Origin: Actinobacillus succinogenes 130Z
GTDB taxonomy: Bacteria; Pseudomonadota; Gammaproteobacteria; Enterobacterales; Pasteurellaceae
Assembly (NCBI RefSeq): GCF_000017245.1
Contig: NC_009655.1
Span: forward strand, 372,001-436,000
DNA length: 64,000 nucleotides
Reading direction: 5' to 3'
Numbering within the stretch: position 1 is the stretch's first letter; the number at the start of each line of letters is the position of its first letter. Made by a program: the position numbers and the translations under genes. Positions 46,101 to 53,916 of this stretch are shown here, one piece after another. A model generated the notes under the pieces. The model worked only from the letters and a program-made list of their open reading frames with translations. It searched no databases and was not told the origin of the DNA.

Positions 46101-47094
46101 CCTGGAAAATTGGCATACCCGCGTGCATGCCAATGCAAAGAATTTCTATCTGAATATTCCTTCTATGGCGAAATTAAAAGTCAGCCCGGATGTGGAAATG
46201 AAGGCCGGTCCGAGCTTATTGGAACTGGCCGGTTCGGTGGATATTCCATGGGGCCGTATTACTATTGAAAGTCTGCCGGAAAGCGCGGTTTCCGTCAGTA
46301 GCGACGAAGTCATTCTGGACGGTAAAACCGCGCGCAACAAATTAACTTATATTCCTGCCGAAACTAAAGACGGCATGGCAATCCGTTCCGATCTGAAAAT
46401 TCGTATCGGCGACGACGTGAACATCAATGCTTACGGATTAAATAGCCGGTTGGAAGGTTTATTAGTGGTTAAACAGGCAAAAGGCGCGTTAGGATTATAC
46501 GGCGGTATTGATTTAAAAAACGGGCGTTATGCGTCTTTCGGACAGGATTTGCTGATCCGCAAAGGATTAATCACCTTCTCCGGTTTGCCTTCTCAGCCCA
46601 TGTTAAACATCGAAGCCATTCGCAATCCGGAAGCGATGGAAGACAGCAAAATTACCGCAGGGATTAAAGTAATCGGTTTGGCGGATGCGCCGGAAGTTAC
46701 GGTATTTTCCGAACCGAGCATGCCGCAGGATCAGGCGCTGTCCTATATCTTGACCGGTCGCTCGCTGGAAAACAGCGGCGAAGCCGGTTCCGGCGGTTCC
46801 ATCGGGGCGGCATTATTGGGTATGGGATTATCGAAAAGCGGAAAAGTGGTCGGAAACATCGGCGAAACTTTCGGTATTTCCGATTTAAATCTCGGTACGG
46901 CCGGTGTGGGCGACAGTTCGAAAGTGGTGGTCAGCGGCAATTTAACCAAAGATTTACAGGTAAAATACGGCGTAGGATTATTTGACGGCTTGGCGGAAGT
47001 GACGTTACGTTATAGACTATTGCCGCGACTTTATCTGCAATCCGTTTCAGGCGTGAACCAAGCCTTTGATTTGTTATATCAGTTCGAATTCTAA
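43180..47094 (+). CDS. tamB: Translocation and assembly module subunit TamB
   Basis: Very long inner-membrane-anchored periplasmic AsmA-like protein (1304 aa; E. coli 1259) that bridges to TamA. An N-terminal membrane helix is at about 32-50 (LISVTVLAGLVIAGLAGILG), followed by a long repetitive beta-structure rich in Asn, Leu and Gly, and the C-terminal DUF490 domain (about 960-1304) ending FDLLYQFEF. It is 9 bases after tamA. Several uptake cores lie inside the gene. Confidence 0.96.
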   Translation: MTHQEQKPSQSAVKKSDVSTGRKSSLAGRVIRCSLISVTVLAGLVIAGLAGILGSESGTKWALGLADKWVDGLTLGEVSGKLQQGLTLKNTVFSTNGVDVRVPYARLQLDFRCLLHREICVEDIRIQQPQVAVNSALIPPSEHESEPESGPIERLNLPVFVRVKNIGIDEASVDIDNHHLSLTQFKSAVSLNNENGLTLEPTLLDGFSFLSTTTTEDAEREALQAAEAAKNAPPMDWTALEQTLTPAFLGGIKQITLPFDIHIADIQGKGWSYETRRDAVAGQNIQIPEFRIQADATGYDVVLQTLVVNSSLGTLKGDGKMRLNGEMPVDFRIRSDIEPIIADKQILLPKSALDLTLSGALKNVTALTLNSKGALNAVLVGEVEPAKDKMPFSLRLTSSAAQYPFSGTDPLKLSNVNLNVTGNLLDYHATLSAQAKGMGVPNTHLDFIGSGRLYEAVIEKLQLNALEGSLNMKGNAGWKEGVTWQSAVDLSKINIGAYVKSFPAVLSGKLTSDGRVSGENWLINVPELDINGVVSKRPLVLKGKLTANQNELLNLSDLRLVYGENNITAKGVLSEKSDFRLDINAPDLSGLLPELSASLKGKIALTGQITAPDLDMDLTGRQIRFQDLHLANLNAKSKISSDKLVRGNTDITLVGFRYGDGIQLKHAVLTARGDEKHHELHLRSQGEPVAANLDLSGSFDRTSQVWKGVISQTDIYTPLGDFKNNRFNAVYDNKAVNADISAHCWTNPDIELCFPKAFNAGKNGDITFDLKKLDLNLVNKLTESDMLKGALRSQGNVAWFSDKPLKLDVKVDGNNIQLAQKLDYRTFKLGMPKLSLSAKMENNNLNAKSDIQLQNQSTLNADLNIQDIAQGRKLSGNLNIRGLNLNLVNQLLSGGENVSGDVNADLKFGGSLENPLLNGDFRINRIKAMVNAMPFRVSNGELALQFHGNRSILNGHIQTPESRLELNGDADWTSLENWHTRVHANAKNFYLNIPSMAKLKVSPDVEMKAGPSLLELAGSVDIPWGRITIESLPESAVSVSSDEVILDGKTARNKLTYIPAETKDGMAIRSDLKIRIGDDVNINAYGLNSRLEGLLVVKQAKGALGLYGGIDLKNGRYASFGQDLLIRKGLITFSGLPSQPMLNIEAIRNPEAMEDSKITAGIKVIGLADAPEVTVFSEPSMPQDQALSYILTGRSLENSGEAGSGGSIGAALLGMGLSKSGKVVGNIGETFGISDLNLGTAGVGDSSKVVVSGNLTKDLQVKYGVGLFDGLAEVTLRYRLLPRLYLQSVSGVNQAFDLLYQFEF

Positions 47095-47103
47095 GGAAAC
47101 AAC

Positions 47104-48648
47104 ATGAATTATGAAAATTTAATGAAAAAAGCGACCGCACTTTCCTTAGAAAATAACCGGCATATTCGTGAAATTGCCGCTATTGATTTAGGTTCGAACA
47201 GTTTTCATATGATCGTGGCTCGCATTGTCAACGGTTCCATTCAGATTTTATCCCGCCTGAAACAAAAAGTGCAGCTGGCCAAAGGATTGGATAAAAACGG
47301 GCTGCTGGATCAGGAAGCCATTACCCGCGGCGTGAACTGTTTGGCATTATTCGGCGAACGGTTGCAGGGATTCAAACCGGAAAACGTTAATGTCGTAGGG
47401 ACTTATACGTTGCGAAGTGCGGTCAATAACGACGAATTTTTACGTCAGGCGAAAGCGGTGTTTCCTTATCCGATCAATATTATTTCCGGTGAAACCGAAG
47501 CGCTCATGATTTACGCCGGCGTTTCACATACACAACCGGAAAGCGGGCGCAAATTGGTGATCGATATCGGCGGCGGTTCTACGGAAATGATTATCGGCGA
47601 CAACTTTAAACCCGTTATCGCGCAAAGCCGTGATATGGGGTGCGTAAGTTTCGCTAAGCATTTATTCCCGAACGGCGAAATTACGCCCGAGGCTTTTGAG
47701 CGGGCGCGCCAAACCGCGCTGAGCCGTATCGCCGACTTGGCGGAATCTTTTCAAACCTTGGGCTGGCAGCATGTGTTGGGCTCTTCCGGCACGATTAAAA
47801 CCGTTCATCAAGTTATCGCAGCGAATCTTGATCCGGACGGAGTCATCACGGCGGGACGAATGGATTTTTTGATTGAACGCGTGTTGAAATTCAACAGCTT
47901 CGACCAATTAAAAATAGCGGGTCTAAATGAAGAACGCGCCGACGTTTTTGTGCCGGGATTGGCGATTCTGAGCGCAATTTTCGATACTTTCGATATTAGC
48001 CAGATGCGCTATTCCGACGGCGCTCTGCGCGAGGGCGTAATGTACAGCCTCGATCAGAATTTTCAGGTGATAAACATCCGTCACCGTACGGCGGAAGGAT
48101 TGGCGGAACAATTTAATATTGATCGGTTACAAGCCGAACGGGTCAGCAAATCCGTAGTGCAATTGGCGCAACAGTTCCATGAATGGCAGGCCTCGGAATT
48201 TGCCGACGAAATGCAGGAAATTATTCTCTGGGCGGCGTTGTTGCATGAAGTGGGCATCGTTATAAACCACAAAAATATGCATCGTCATTCCGCCTATATT
48301 CTGGCTAATATGGAATTGCCGGGATTCGACAGGGAGCAGCAACGTCTGTTGGCAACGTTGGTACGTCATCAGCAAAACGGTTTTCATAGCGACGAAATAG
48401 GACAATTCGCCCGTTATACCCCGTTGGACGTGCTGTCGGCGGTTCGCCTGCTGCGTTTGGCGATTTTGCTGAATAAATCCCGACAGGCGACGGAAACGGC
48501 GGAAAAAATCTCATTAAAAACCGACCGCACTTTATGGCAGTTGGAGTTTGAGCCCGGTTATCTGGCACGCAATCCGTTGCTACGGCAGGATCTGAAACAG
48601 GAACAGAAAAATCTAATCGAAATCGGATTGGAGTTAAATGTCCGGTGA
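47104..48648 (+). CDS. ppx: Exopolyphosphatase / pppGpp phosphohydrolase (Ppx/GppA family)
   Basis: Hydrolyses polyphosphate (Ppx) or pppGpp (GppA); the two cannot be told apart safely by eye, but 514 residues with a C-terminal HD-like domain fits Ppx. The N-terminal ASKHA fold shows AIDLGSNSFHMIVARI (26-41) and DIGGGSTEMIIGD (about 155-167). The C-terminal part has HEVGIVINHKNMHRHSAYIL. It follows tamB by 9 bases, so may be cotranscribed. Confidence 0.9.
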   Translation: MNYENLMKKATALSLENNRHIREIAAIDLGSNSFHMIVARIVNGSIQILSRLKQKVQLAKGLDKNGLLDQEAITRGVNCLALFGERLQGFKPENVNVVGTYTLRSAVNNDEFLRQAKAVFPYPINIISGETEALMIYAGVSHTQPESGRKLVIDIGGGSTEMIIGDNFKPVIAQSRDMGCVSFAKHLFPNGEITPEAFERARQTALSRIADLAESFQTLGWQHVLGSSGTIKTVHQVIAANLDPDGVITAGRMDFLIERVLKFNSFDQLKIAGLNEERADVFVPGLAILSAIFDTFDISQMRYSDGALREGVMYSLDQNFQVINIRHRTAEGLAEQFNIDRLQAERVSKSVVQLAQQFHEWQASEFADEMQEIILWAALLHEVGIVINHKNMHRHSAYILANMELPGFDREQQRLLATLVRHQQNGFHSDEIGQFARYTPLDVLSAVRLLRLAILLNKSRQATETAEKISLKTDRTLWQLEFEPGYLARNPLLRQDLKQEQKNLIEIGLELNVR

Positions 48649-48662
48649 TTCCGTTGCGGTGG

Positions 48663-48759
48663 AAAAGAGCGGTCAAAAAATGCGATGTTTTTTTAATCGA
48701 TTCGGGAAGAAAAAATTTCCTGAAATAGTAAAAAATCTTTATTTTTTGACCGCTCTTTT
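48663..48759 (+). terminator. Perfect 18-bp inverted repeat of variant uptake signals after ppx
   Basis: AAAAGAGCGGTCAAAAAA (48663-48680) and its exact reverse complement (48742-48759) are separated by 61 bases. Both arms have GAGCGGT where the usual uptake core has GTGCGGT, so the change is matched on both sides. It lies 14 bases past the ppx stop; termination is likely but the long loop is unusual. The rest of the 303-base gap holds the CRP site and promoter of the TRAP operon. Confidence 0.55.
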
Positions 48760-48852
48760 AGGCGCCGTTTATGAAAGATAAACCGACCCGGTTTCAAATG
48801 TCTGTTTTCCTTTTTAATTCTTTTCAAGTAATTTCCGACCAATTTCAAATTT

Positions 48853-48868
48853 TGTGATCTCTCTCACA
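48853..48868 (+). promoter_or_regulatory. CRP-cAMP site of the hexuronate operon
   Basis: TGTGATCTCTCTCACA matches TGTGA-N6-TCACA exactly. It lies 84 bases before the TRAP binding-protein start; a TATACT at 48915-48920 is a possible -10. Catabolite activation of hexuronate genes is established in enterobacteria. Confidence 0.85.
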
Positions 48869-48907
48869 CATTATTTTTCTCTTTTCTGTTAATCTTTAAT
48901 TTATAGA

Positions 48908-48925
48908 ATGCTTGTATACTAGAAT
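48908..48925 (+). promoter_or_regulatory. Candidate GntR-type operator
   Basis: ATGCTTGTATACTAGAAT is symmetric at seven of nine pairs about its centre, with the CTnGTATACnAG core usual for GntR/FCD regulators. It overlaps the likely -10 of the TRAP operon, which ends with its own GntR regulator gene. Assignment to that regulator is inference. Confidence 0.4.
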
Positions 48926-48951
48926 GTCTAACCATAAAAAGGAAAGTGACT

Positions 48952-49959
48952 ATGAAAAAAAGAACCTTCTTGAAAACATTATTAGCGAGTGTGATGCTGT
49001 TTTCACTTTCTGCCTGCGATGATAACGGCGGCAGTTCATCAGCTAAAATTGTGAAAGTTTCTTCCGTTGTTGCCCCGACCCACCCTTCGACCATTGCGTT
49101 AAAAGAAGTCTTCAAACCTATGATTGAAAGTAAAACTAACGGTAAATATCAAATCGATATTTATGATTCCGGGCAATTAGGCGATGAAAAACAATCCTTT
49201 GATTACACCCGCCAAGGTATCGTGGATATGTCCGTATTGGGGACGGTGATGTGGTCCGAAGTACCGAAAATGTCCGTACCGGATTTTCCGTTTTTATTCA
49301 GAGACGTTGCGCATGCCCGTAATATTTACCAAGGCGAGGTCGGTCAGGAAATCGCTGCGAGCTTTGAAGAATCCCAACCGATTAAATTTTTAGCCTGGAT
49401 GCCGAACGGCGCCCGAGTTTTCTCTTCCAGCAAACCGCTGTCTAATCCGGAACAATTCAGAGGTCAAAAAATGCGTATGCCGAACAATCCGATTCACGTG
49501 AAGGTGGCGGAGCTGTTAGGCGCGAACGTGGCGATTATGGGATTAGGCGAAGTCTTCACCGCACTTGAACAAGGCGTGGTAGACGGTCAGGACAATCCGT
49601 TGTCTACTTTTGTGCAGCAAGGTTTCTATTCCGTAAACAAAAATATTTATGAAACCAATCATATGATTTCTTCTTTGGAATTATTAGCAAACGCGAATTT
49701 CTGGAAGGATTTAAGTGATGAAGAAAAAGCGATCTTTAATGAAGCGGCGAAAGCGACCTCGGATAAAAGCTGGGATCTTTATCAGAACAGTATCGAAGCG
49801 GATAAAAAATTAGTGCAGGAGAAAGGCGGCACAATTACCGTTCCGACTGAAGCGGATAAAAAGGCGTTAGTGGAAAAAATGCAGCCGCTTTATGACGAGT
49901 TGTATAAAAAATACGATTGGGCCGAAGCTTTAGTCAATAAAGTCAGAGATACCCAATAA
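48952..49959 (+). CDS. TRAP transporter solute-binding protein (DctP type), lipoprotein
   Basis: Periplasmic binding protein of a TRAP transporter, probably for a hexuronate or related acid. The ATG at 48952 (335 aa) has GGAA seven bases upstream. The leader MKKRTFLKTLLASVMLFSLSAC ends in an LSAC lipobox, so the mature protein would be lipid-anchored at Cys22, unusual for DctP proteins. The family block MPNNPIHVKVAELLGANVAIMGLGEVFTALEQGVVDGQDNP contains the conserved ligand-binding region near 155-210. Confidence 0.9.
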   Translation: MKKRTFLKTLLASVMLFSLSACDDNGGSSSAKIVKVSSVVAPTHPSTIALKEVFKPMIESKTNGKYQIDIYDSGQLGDEKQSFDYTRQGIVDMSVLGTVMWSEVPKMSVPDFPFLFRDVAHARNIYQGEVGQEIAASFEESQPIKFLAWMPNGARVFSSSKPLSNPEQFRGQKMRMPNNPIHVKVAELLGANVAIMGLGEVFTALEQGVVDGQDNPLSTFVQQGFYSVNKNIYETNHMISSLELLANANFWKDLSDEEKAIFNEAAKATSDKSWDLYQNSIEADKKLVQEKGGTITVPTEADKKALVEKMQPLYDELYKKYDWAEALVNKVRDTQ

Positions 49960-49981
49960 TCATAAGACGGAGTATTGAAGT

Positions 49982-50491
49982 ATGAAAACTTTTACCGATA
50001 AATTGTTCAACGGTATTCAAATATTGCTGGGTGTGATGCTCGCCGTAATGATTGCCCTTGTGTTTTTTAACGTCATACTTCGATTCTTTTTCAATTCCGG
50101 TTTGGTTTGGTCGGAAGAGGTCTCGAGATATGTTTTTGTTTACGTGATTTATCTCGGGGCGATTGTGGCGATGAAGGAAAATGCCCATTTGGGCGTGGAT
50201 ACGTTCATTAAAAACGCACCGGAAAAATTGAAATGGCTGCTTTTCGTCGTTGGACGGGTCATCATTATTGTCGTTATGGCTATCTTGTTTAAAGGTAGCC
50301 TGGCTATGGTGGTTCAATCGCATACGGCGAAAGCGGCGGCAACGGGTTTGCCTTTATCCGTTGTGTACGGAATCGGATTATTGACGGGAGCGGCAATTAT
50401 TTTAATTGCGTTACTGAATATTATTGATGTGATTAGAAATCCTAAATCTGTTCACCAAGCCGCATTGATGAGTGAAGCAGATTCAGATTAG
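49982..50491 (+). CDS. TRAP transporter small permease (DctQ type)
   Basis: Four-helix membrane subunit of the TRAP transporter (169 aa). Hydrophobic segments lie near 14-36, 48-66, 83-104 and 123-146. The motif FFNSGLVWSEEVSRYVFVYVIYLGA is typical of DctQ. It sits between binding protein and large permease, with 9 bases to the latter. Confidence 0.93.
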   Translation: MKTFTDKLFNGIQILLGVMLAVMIALVFFNVILRFFFNSGLVWSEEVSRYVFVYVIYLGAIVAMKENAHLGVDTFIKNAPEKLKWLLFVVGRVIIIVVMAILFKGSLAMVVQSHTAKAAATGLPLSVVYGIGLLTGAAIILIALLNIIDVIRNPKSVHQAALMSEADSD

Positions 50492-50500
50492 GAGAAAACC

Positions 50501-51781
50501 ATGACCATTCTTATTTTTTTAGCCAGCCTTGTAGGCGGTATTGTAATCGGTGTACCGATTGCATTCTCGCTGCTGTTTTCAGGCATGATGCTGATGTTTT
50601 ATCTGGGCGGCTTCAATTCACAGATTCTTTCGCAAAATCTGTTTAACGGTGCGGACAGCTTTTCTATGATGGCCATTCCGTTCTTTGTGGTTGCCGGCGA
50701 TTTGATGAACCGGGGCGGATTAACCAACAAAATCGTTGATGCGGCGACCGCACTTGTGGGGCATATCCGGGGCGGTTTAGGGTATGTGGCGATTATCGCT
50801 ATTCTATTGTTCGCCAGTTTGGTGGGAAGCGCGGTGGCGTCTACTGCCGCTTTAGGGGCAATTTTAATTCCGATGATGGCGACTATCGGTTACAACCGTG
50901 ATCGCGCTACCGCGTTGATTGCGGCGGGTAATATTTTATCGCCGATTATGCCGCCGTCCGTGCCGATGATTATTTTCGGCGTTACCGCGGGCGTATCCGT
51001 AACGGATTTATTTATGGGCGGTATTGCACCGGCCGTTTATATTACACTGACTCTTTGTGTGATTTGGGCTATCGTTTCCCGTCGCGATTCCGCCGTACCG
51101 TTGCCGAAAAGATCATTCCGCGAAGTGGTACGCGCTACGCGTGAAGCGCTTTGGGCGATTTTGATGCCGGTCGGTCTTTTATTAGGCTTGCGTAGCGGTA
51201 TGTTTACGCCGACGGAAGCCGGGGTGGTTGCGGTTGTTTATGCGTTAATCATCGGTTTGTTTGTGTACCGAGAATTAACTTTCCAAGCCATTAAAGAATG
51301 TTTCATTTCTTCCGCGAAAGCCAGTGCGGCAATTATGTTTCTGGCCGCCGCCGCGATGGTGTCTTCCTGGCTGATGACCATCGGTAATATTCCACGTATT
51401 GTCACGGATTTACTTCATCCGTTTATCGGTTCGCCGATTCTGTTAATGCTTGTGATTGCCGGTTTAGTGTTGCTGGTGGGAACTTCGATGGACGTGGTAC
51501 CGACTATTTTGATTTTAACACCGGTATTAATGCCGGCAGTGAAACAGGCGGGAATTAATCCGGTCTATTTCGGGGTGGTATTTATTATTACCTGCGTCTT
51601 CGGTTTGTTAACGCCGCCGGTAGGTACGGTATTAAACGTTGCCGCCAGTACGGGTAAAATCAACATGGAACGTATCGTGCGCAAAGTATGGCCTTTCCTG
51701 CTTGCGATTGTTGTGGTGCTGCTCGTGTTAATCGTATTCCCGAGTACGTTCATGATACCACTTGAATTTTTTACTAAATAA
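50501..51781 (+). CDS. TRAP transporter large permease (DctM type)
   Basis: Main channel-forming subunit (426 aa) with about 12 membrane segments and the family motifs MAIPFFVVAGDLMNRGG, LGAILIPMMATIGYNRDRATALIAAGNILSPIMPPSVPMI and FGLLTPPVGTVLN. It completes the three-gene transporter; the next gene begins after 11 bases. By position it resembles the Haemophilus influenzae cluster around HI0050-HI0055 (recalled, not checked). Confidence 0.95.
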   Translation: MTILIFLASLVGGIVIGVPIAFSLLFSGMMLMFYLGGFNSQILSQNLFNGADSFSMMAIPFFVVAGDLMNRGGLTNKIVDAATALVGHIRGGLGYVAIIAILLFASLVGSAVASTAALGAILIPMMATIGYNRDRATALIAAGNILSPIMPPSVPMIIFGVTAGVSVTDLFMGGIAPAVYITLTLCVIWAIVSRRDSAVPLPKRSFREVVRATREALWAILMPVGLLLGLRSGMFTPTEAGVVAVVYALIIGLFVYRELTFQAIKECFISSAKASAAIMFLAAAAMVSSWLMTIGNIPRIVTDLLHPFIGSPILLMLVIAGLVLLVGTSMDVVPTILILTPVLMPAVKQAGINPVYFGVVFIITCVFGLLTPPVGTVLNVAASTGKINMERIVRKVWPFLLAIVVVLLVLIVFPSTFMIPLEFFTK

Positions 51782-51792
51782 GGATTGATAAA

Positions 51793-52812
51793 ATGAAAGC
51801 AATAACTGTTTCCCAACCTTTCGAATTAACTGTCGCCGATGTGCCGGCGCCTACCGTGACAAAAGATGATGATGTGATTATTAAAGTGGCTTTCGGCGGA
51901 ATTTGCGGTTCGGATATCGGTATTTATACCGGCGGTAATTCCCTTGCCAAATATCCGGCCATTATCGGGCATGAATTTGTGGGAACCGTGGTGGAAACGG
52001 GTAAAGCCGTAACACACGTTAAAGTCGGCGATTATGTGGTGAGCGATATAGTTAACAGCTGCGGACATTGTTACGCCTGCCGTACCGGTCATCACAACGT
52101 GTGCAAAAACCTACAGGTTACCGGAGTGCATTCACAAGGCGGCTTTGCCGAATACGCCAAAACCCGGGCGGATAATGTTTATTTAGTGGATACAAATAAA
52201 ATCCCGCATAAAACCGCTTGTTTAATCGAACCTTATGCCGTCGGCGTGGAAATTAATACCCGGGCGTCTATCGCTGCCGGCGATAAAGTCGTGGTATTCG
52301 GTTCCGGTCCTGCCGGTTTGGCGGTGATGCAGGTGGCACGGGCCCGCGGTGCGGAAGTGCTGATTACCGATATTTTCGAAGAACGTCTGCAATTAGCGCG
52401 GGAAATGGGCGCGACCAAAGCGATTAACGTGAAAGATATCGATATGCGCCAAGCGGTCAATGAGTTTACCGATGACGAAGGTGCGCACGTGGTAGTGGAT
52501 GCGGTTTGTTCGCCGCAAAGCATTCTTGATGCGTTGGATATTGTTGCGCCGTCCGGTCGTTTGGTCGTGTTAGGAACCGGTGCCGCACCGTCGGAAATTC
52601 CGCAAGTCGCATTTACTAAAAAAGGTATTAATGTTTTCGGTACCCGTTTAAACAATAAACGTTTCCCTGAAGTGATTCGTTTATTCGAAGAACATAAAGT
52701 TACGCCGGAAAAAATGATTACGCATACTTATAAGTTCGAAGATATTGAAAAAGCCTTTGATGTGATCAAAAACGAAAAAAATACGGTGTGTAAAGTATTA
52801 CTCGAATGGTAA
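51793..52812 (+). CDS. Zinc-dependent alcohol/polyol dehydrogenase (MDR family)
   Basis: Medium-chain dehydrogenase (339 aa). Catalytic zinc ligands Cys38, His60 and Glu61, and structural zinc cysteines 90, 93, 96 and 104, are all present, with the nucleotide loop VVFGSGPAGLAVMQ near 170-183. Within a hexuronate cluster it probably oxidises a sugar acid such as an idonate, gulonate or galactonate-like substrate; the exact substrate is unknown. It is similar in position to H. influenzae HI0053. Confidence 0.85.
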   Translation: MKAITVSQPFELTVADVPAPTVTKDDDVIIKVAFGGICGSDIGIYTGGNSLAKYPAIIGHEFVGTVVETGKAVTHVKVGDYVVSDIVNSCGHCYACRTGHHNVCKNLQVTGVHSQGGFAEYAKTRADNVYLVDTNKIPHKTACLIEPYAVGVEINTRASIAAGDKVVVFGSGPAGLAVMQVARARGAEVLITDIFEERLQLAREMGATKAINVKDIDMRQAVNEFTDDEGAHVVVDAVCSPQSILDALDIVAPSGRLVVLGTGAAPSEIPQVAFTKKGINVFGTRLNNKRFPEVIRLFEEHKVTPEKMITHTYKFEDIEKAFDVIKNEKNTVCKVLLEW

Positions 52813-52842
52813 TAAAGTGCGGTTAAAAAAAGGATTAATTTT

Positions 52843-53916
52843 ATGAAAACAACATTCAGATGGTATGGATTAGGCAACGATACGATTCCATTAGCCCATA
52901 TTAAACAAATTCCGAGTATGACCGGGGTGGTTTGGGCATTACACGACATTCCCGCCGGAGAAATATGGCCGGAAGAACGTATTGCCGAAGTGAAATCTCA
53001 AGTCGAACCTTACGGTTTAAGTATTGACGTAGTCGAAAGTGTGAATGTTCACGAAAGCATCAAATTGGGTGCGTCGGATCGTGACGTTTACATTGAAAAT
53101 TATAAAACCACTCTGCGCAGTCTGGGAAAATACGGCGTAAAAGTCGTGTGTTATAATTTTATGCCGGTGTTCGACTGGATCCGCACGGATTTATTTAAAG
53201 AAGCGGATGACGGTTCGACCGCACTTTTCTATGAACACGCCCGTATCGACGGTATCGATCCGAAAGTGTTGGTAAAACAGTTTGAAGAAAATTCTAAGGA
53301 TCTCACCTTACCGGGGTGGGAACCGGAACGTTTGAAACATTTGGATAAATTGTTCGACCTTTATAAAGGTATGACGGAAGACAAATTAAGAGAAAACTTG
53401 AAATACTTCTTGGAACAAATTATTCCGGTAGCGGAAGAAGCGGGTATTCGCATGGCGATTCACCCGGACGATCCGCCGTTCTCCGTATTCGGCTTGCCGC
53501 GTATTGTGAAATGCCATGAAGATTTCCAAAAAATCGTAGATATGGTAGACAGCCCTGCAAACGGTATTACGTTATGTTCCGGCGCTTTAGGCCCGAATCT
53601 GAAAAATAATTTGCCGGAAATGATCCGCACTTTCCATAAACGTATTCCGTTCGCGCACATTCGCAATATCAAAGTATTCGAAAACGGAGATTTCTATGAA
53701 ACCTCCCATTTAACCCGCGACGGCTCTCTGGATATTGCGGAAATCGTAAAAGCCTACCATGAAGTCGGTTTCGACGGATATTGGCGACCGGATCACGGGC
53801 GCCACATTTGGGATGAAAAATGCCGTCCGGGCTACGGTTTATATGACCGCGCATTAGGAATTATGTATGTAGAAGGGCTTTGGGACGCATACGAAAAAGA
53901 AAAAGGACGCAAATAA
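52843..53916 (+). CDS. uxuA: Mannonate dehydratase
   Basis: Dehydrates D-mannonate to 2-keto-3-deoxygluconate. The 357-residue protein is the short form of the family (E. coli UxuA 394 aa). Typical stretches are MTGVVWALHDIPAGEIWPEE, the RMAIHPDDPPFSVFGLPRIV metal/substrate loop, TLCSGALGPN and the C-terminal RPDHGRHIW. The stop TAA overlaps the next ATG by one base (TAATG). Confidence 0.93.
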   Translation: MKTTFRWYGLGNDTIPLAHIKQIPSMTGVVWALHDIPAGEIWPEERIAEVKSQVEPYGLSIDVVESVNVHESIKLGASDRDVYIENYKTTLRSLGKYGVKVVCYNFMPVFDWIRTDLFKEADDGSTALFYEHARIDGIDPKVLVKQFEENSKDLTLPGWEPERLKHLDKLFDLYKGMTEDKLRENLKYFLEQIIPVAEEAGIRMAIHPDDPPFSVFGLPRIVKCHEDFQKIVDMVDSPANGITLCSGALGPNLKNNLPEMIRTFHKRIPFAHIRNIKVFENGDFYETSHLTRDGSLDIAEIVKAYHEVGFDGYWRPDHGRHIWDEKCRPGYGLYDRALGIMYVEGLWDAYEKEKGRK

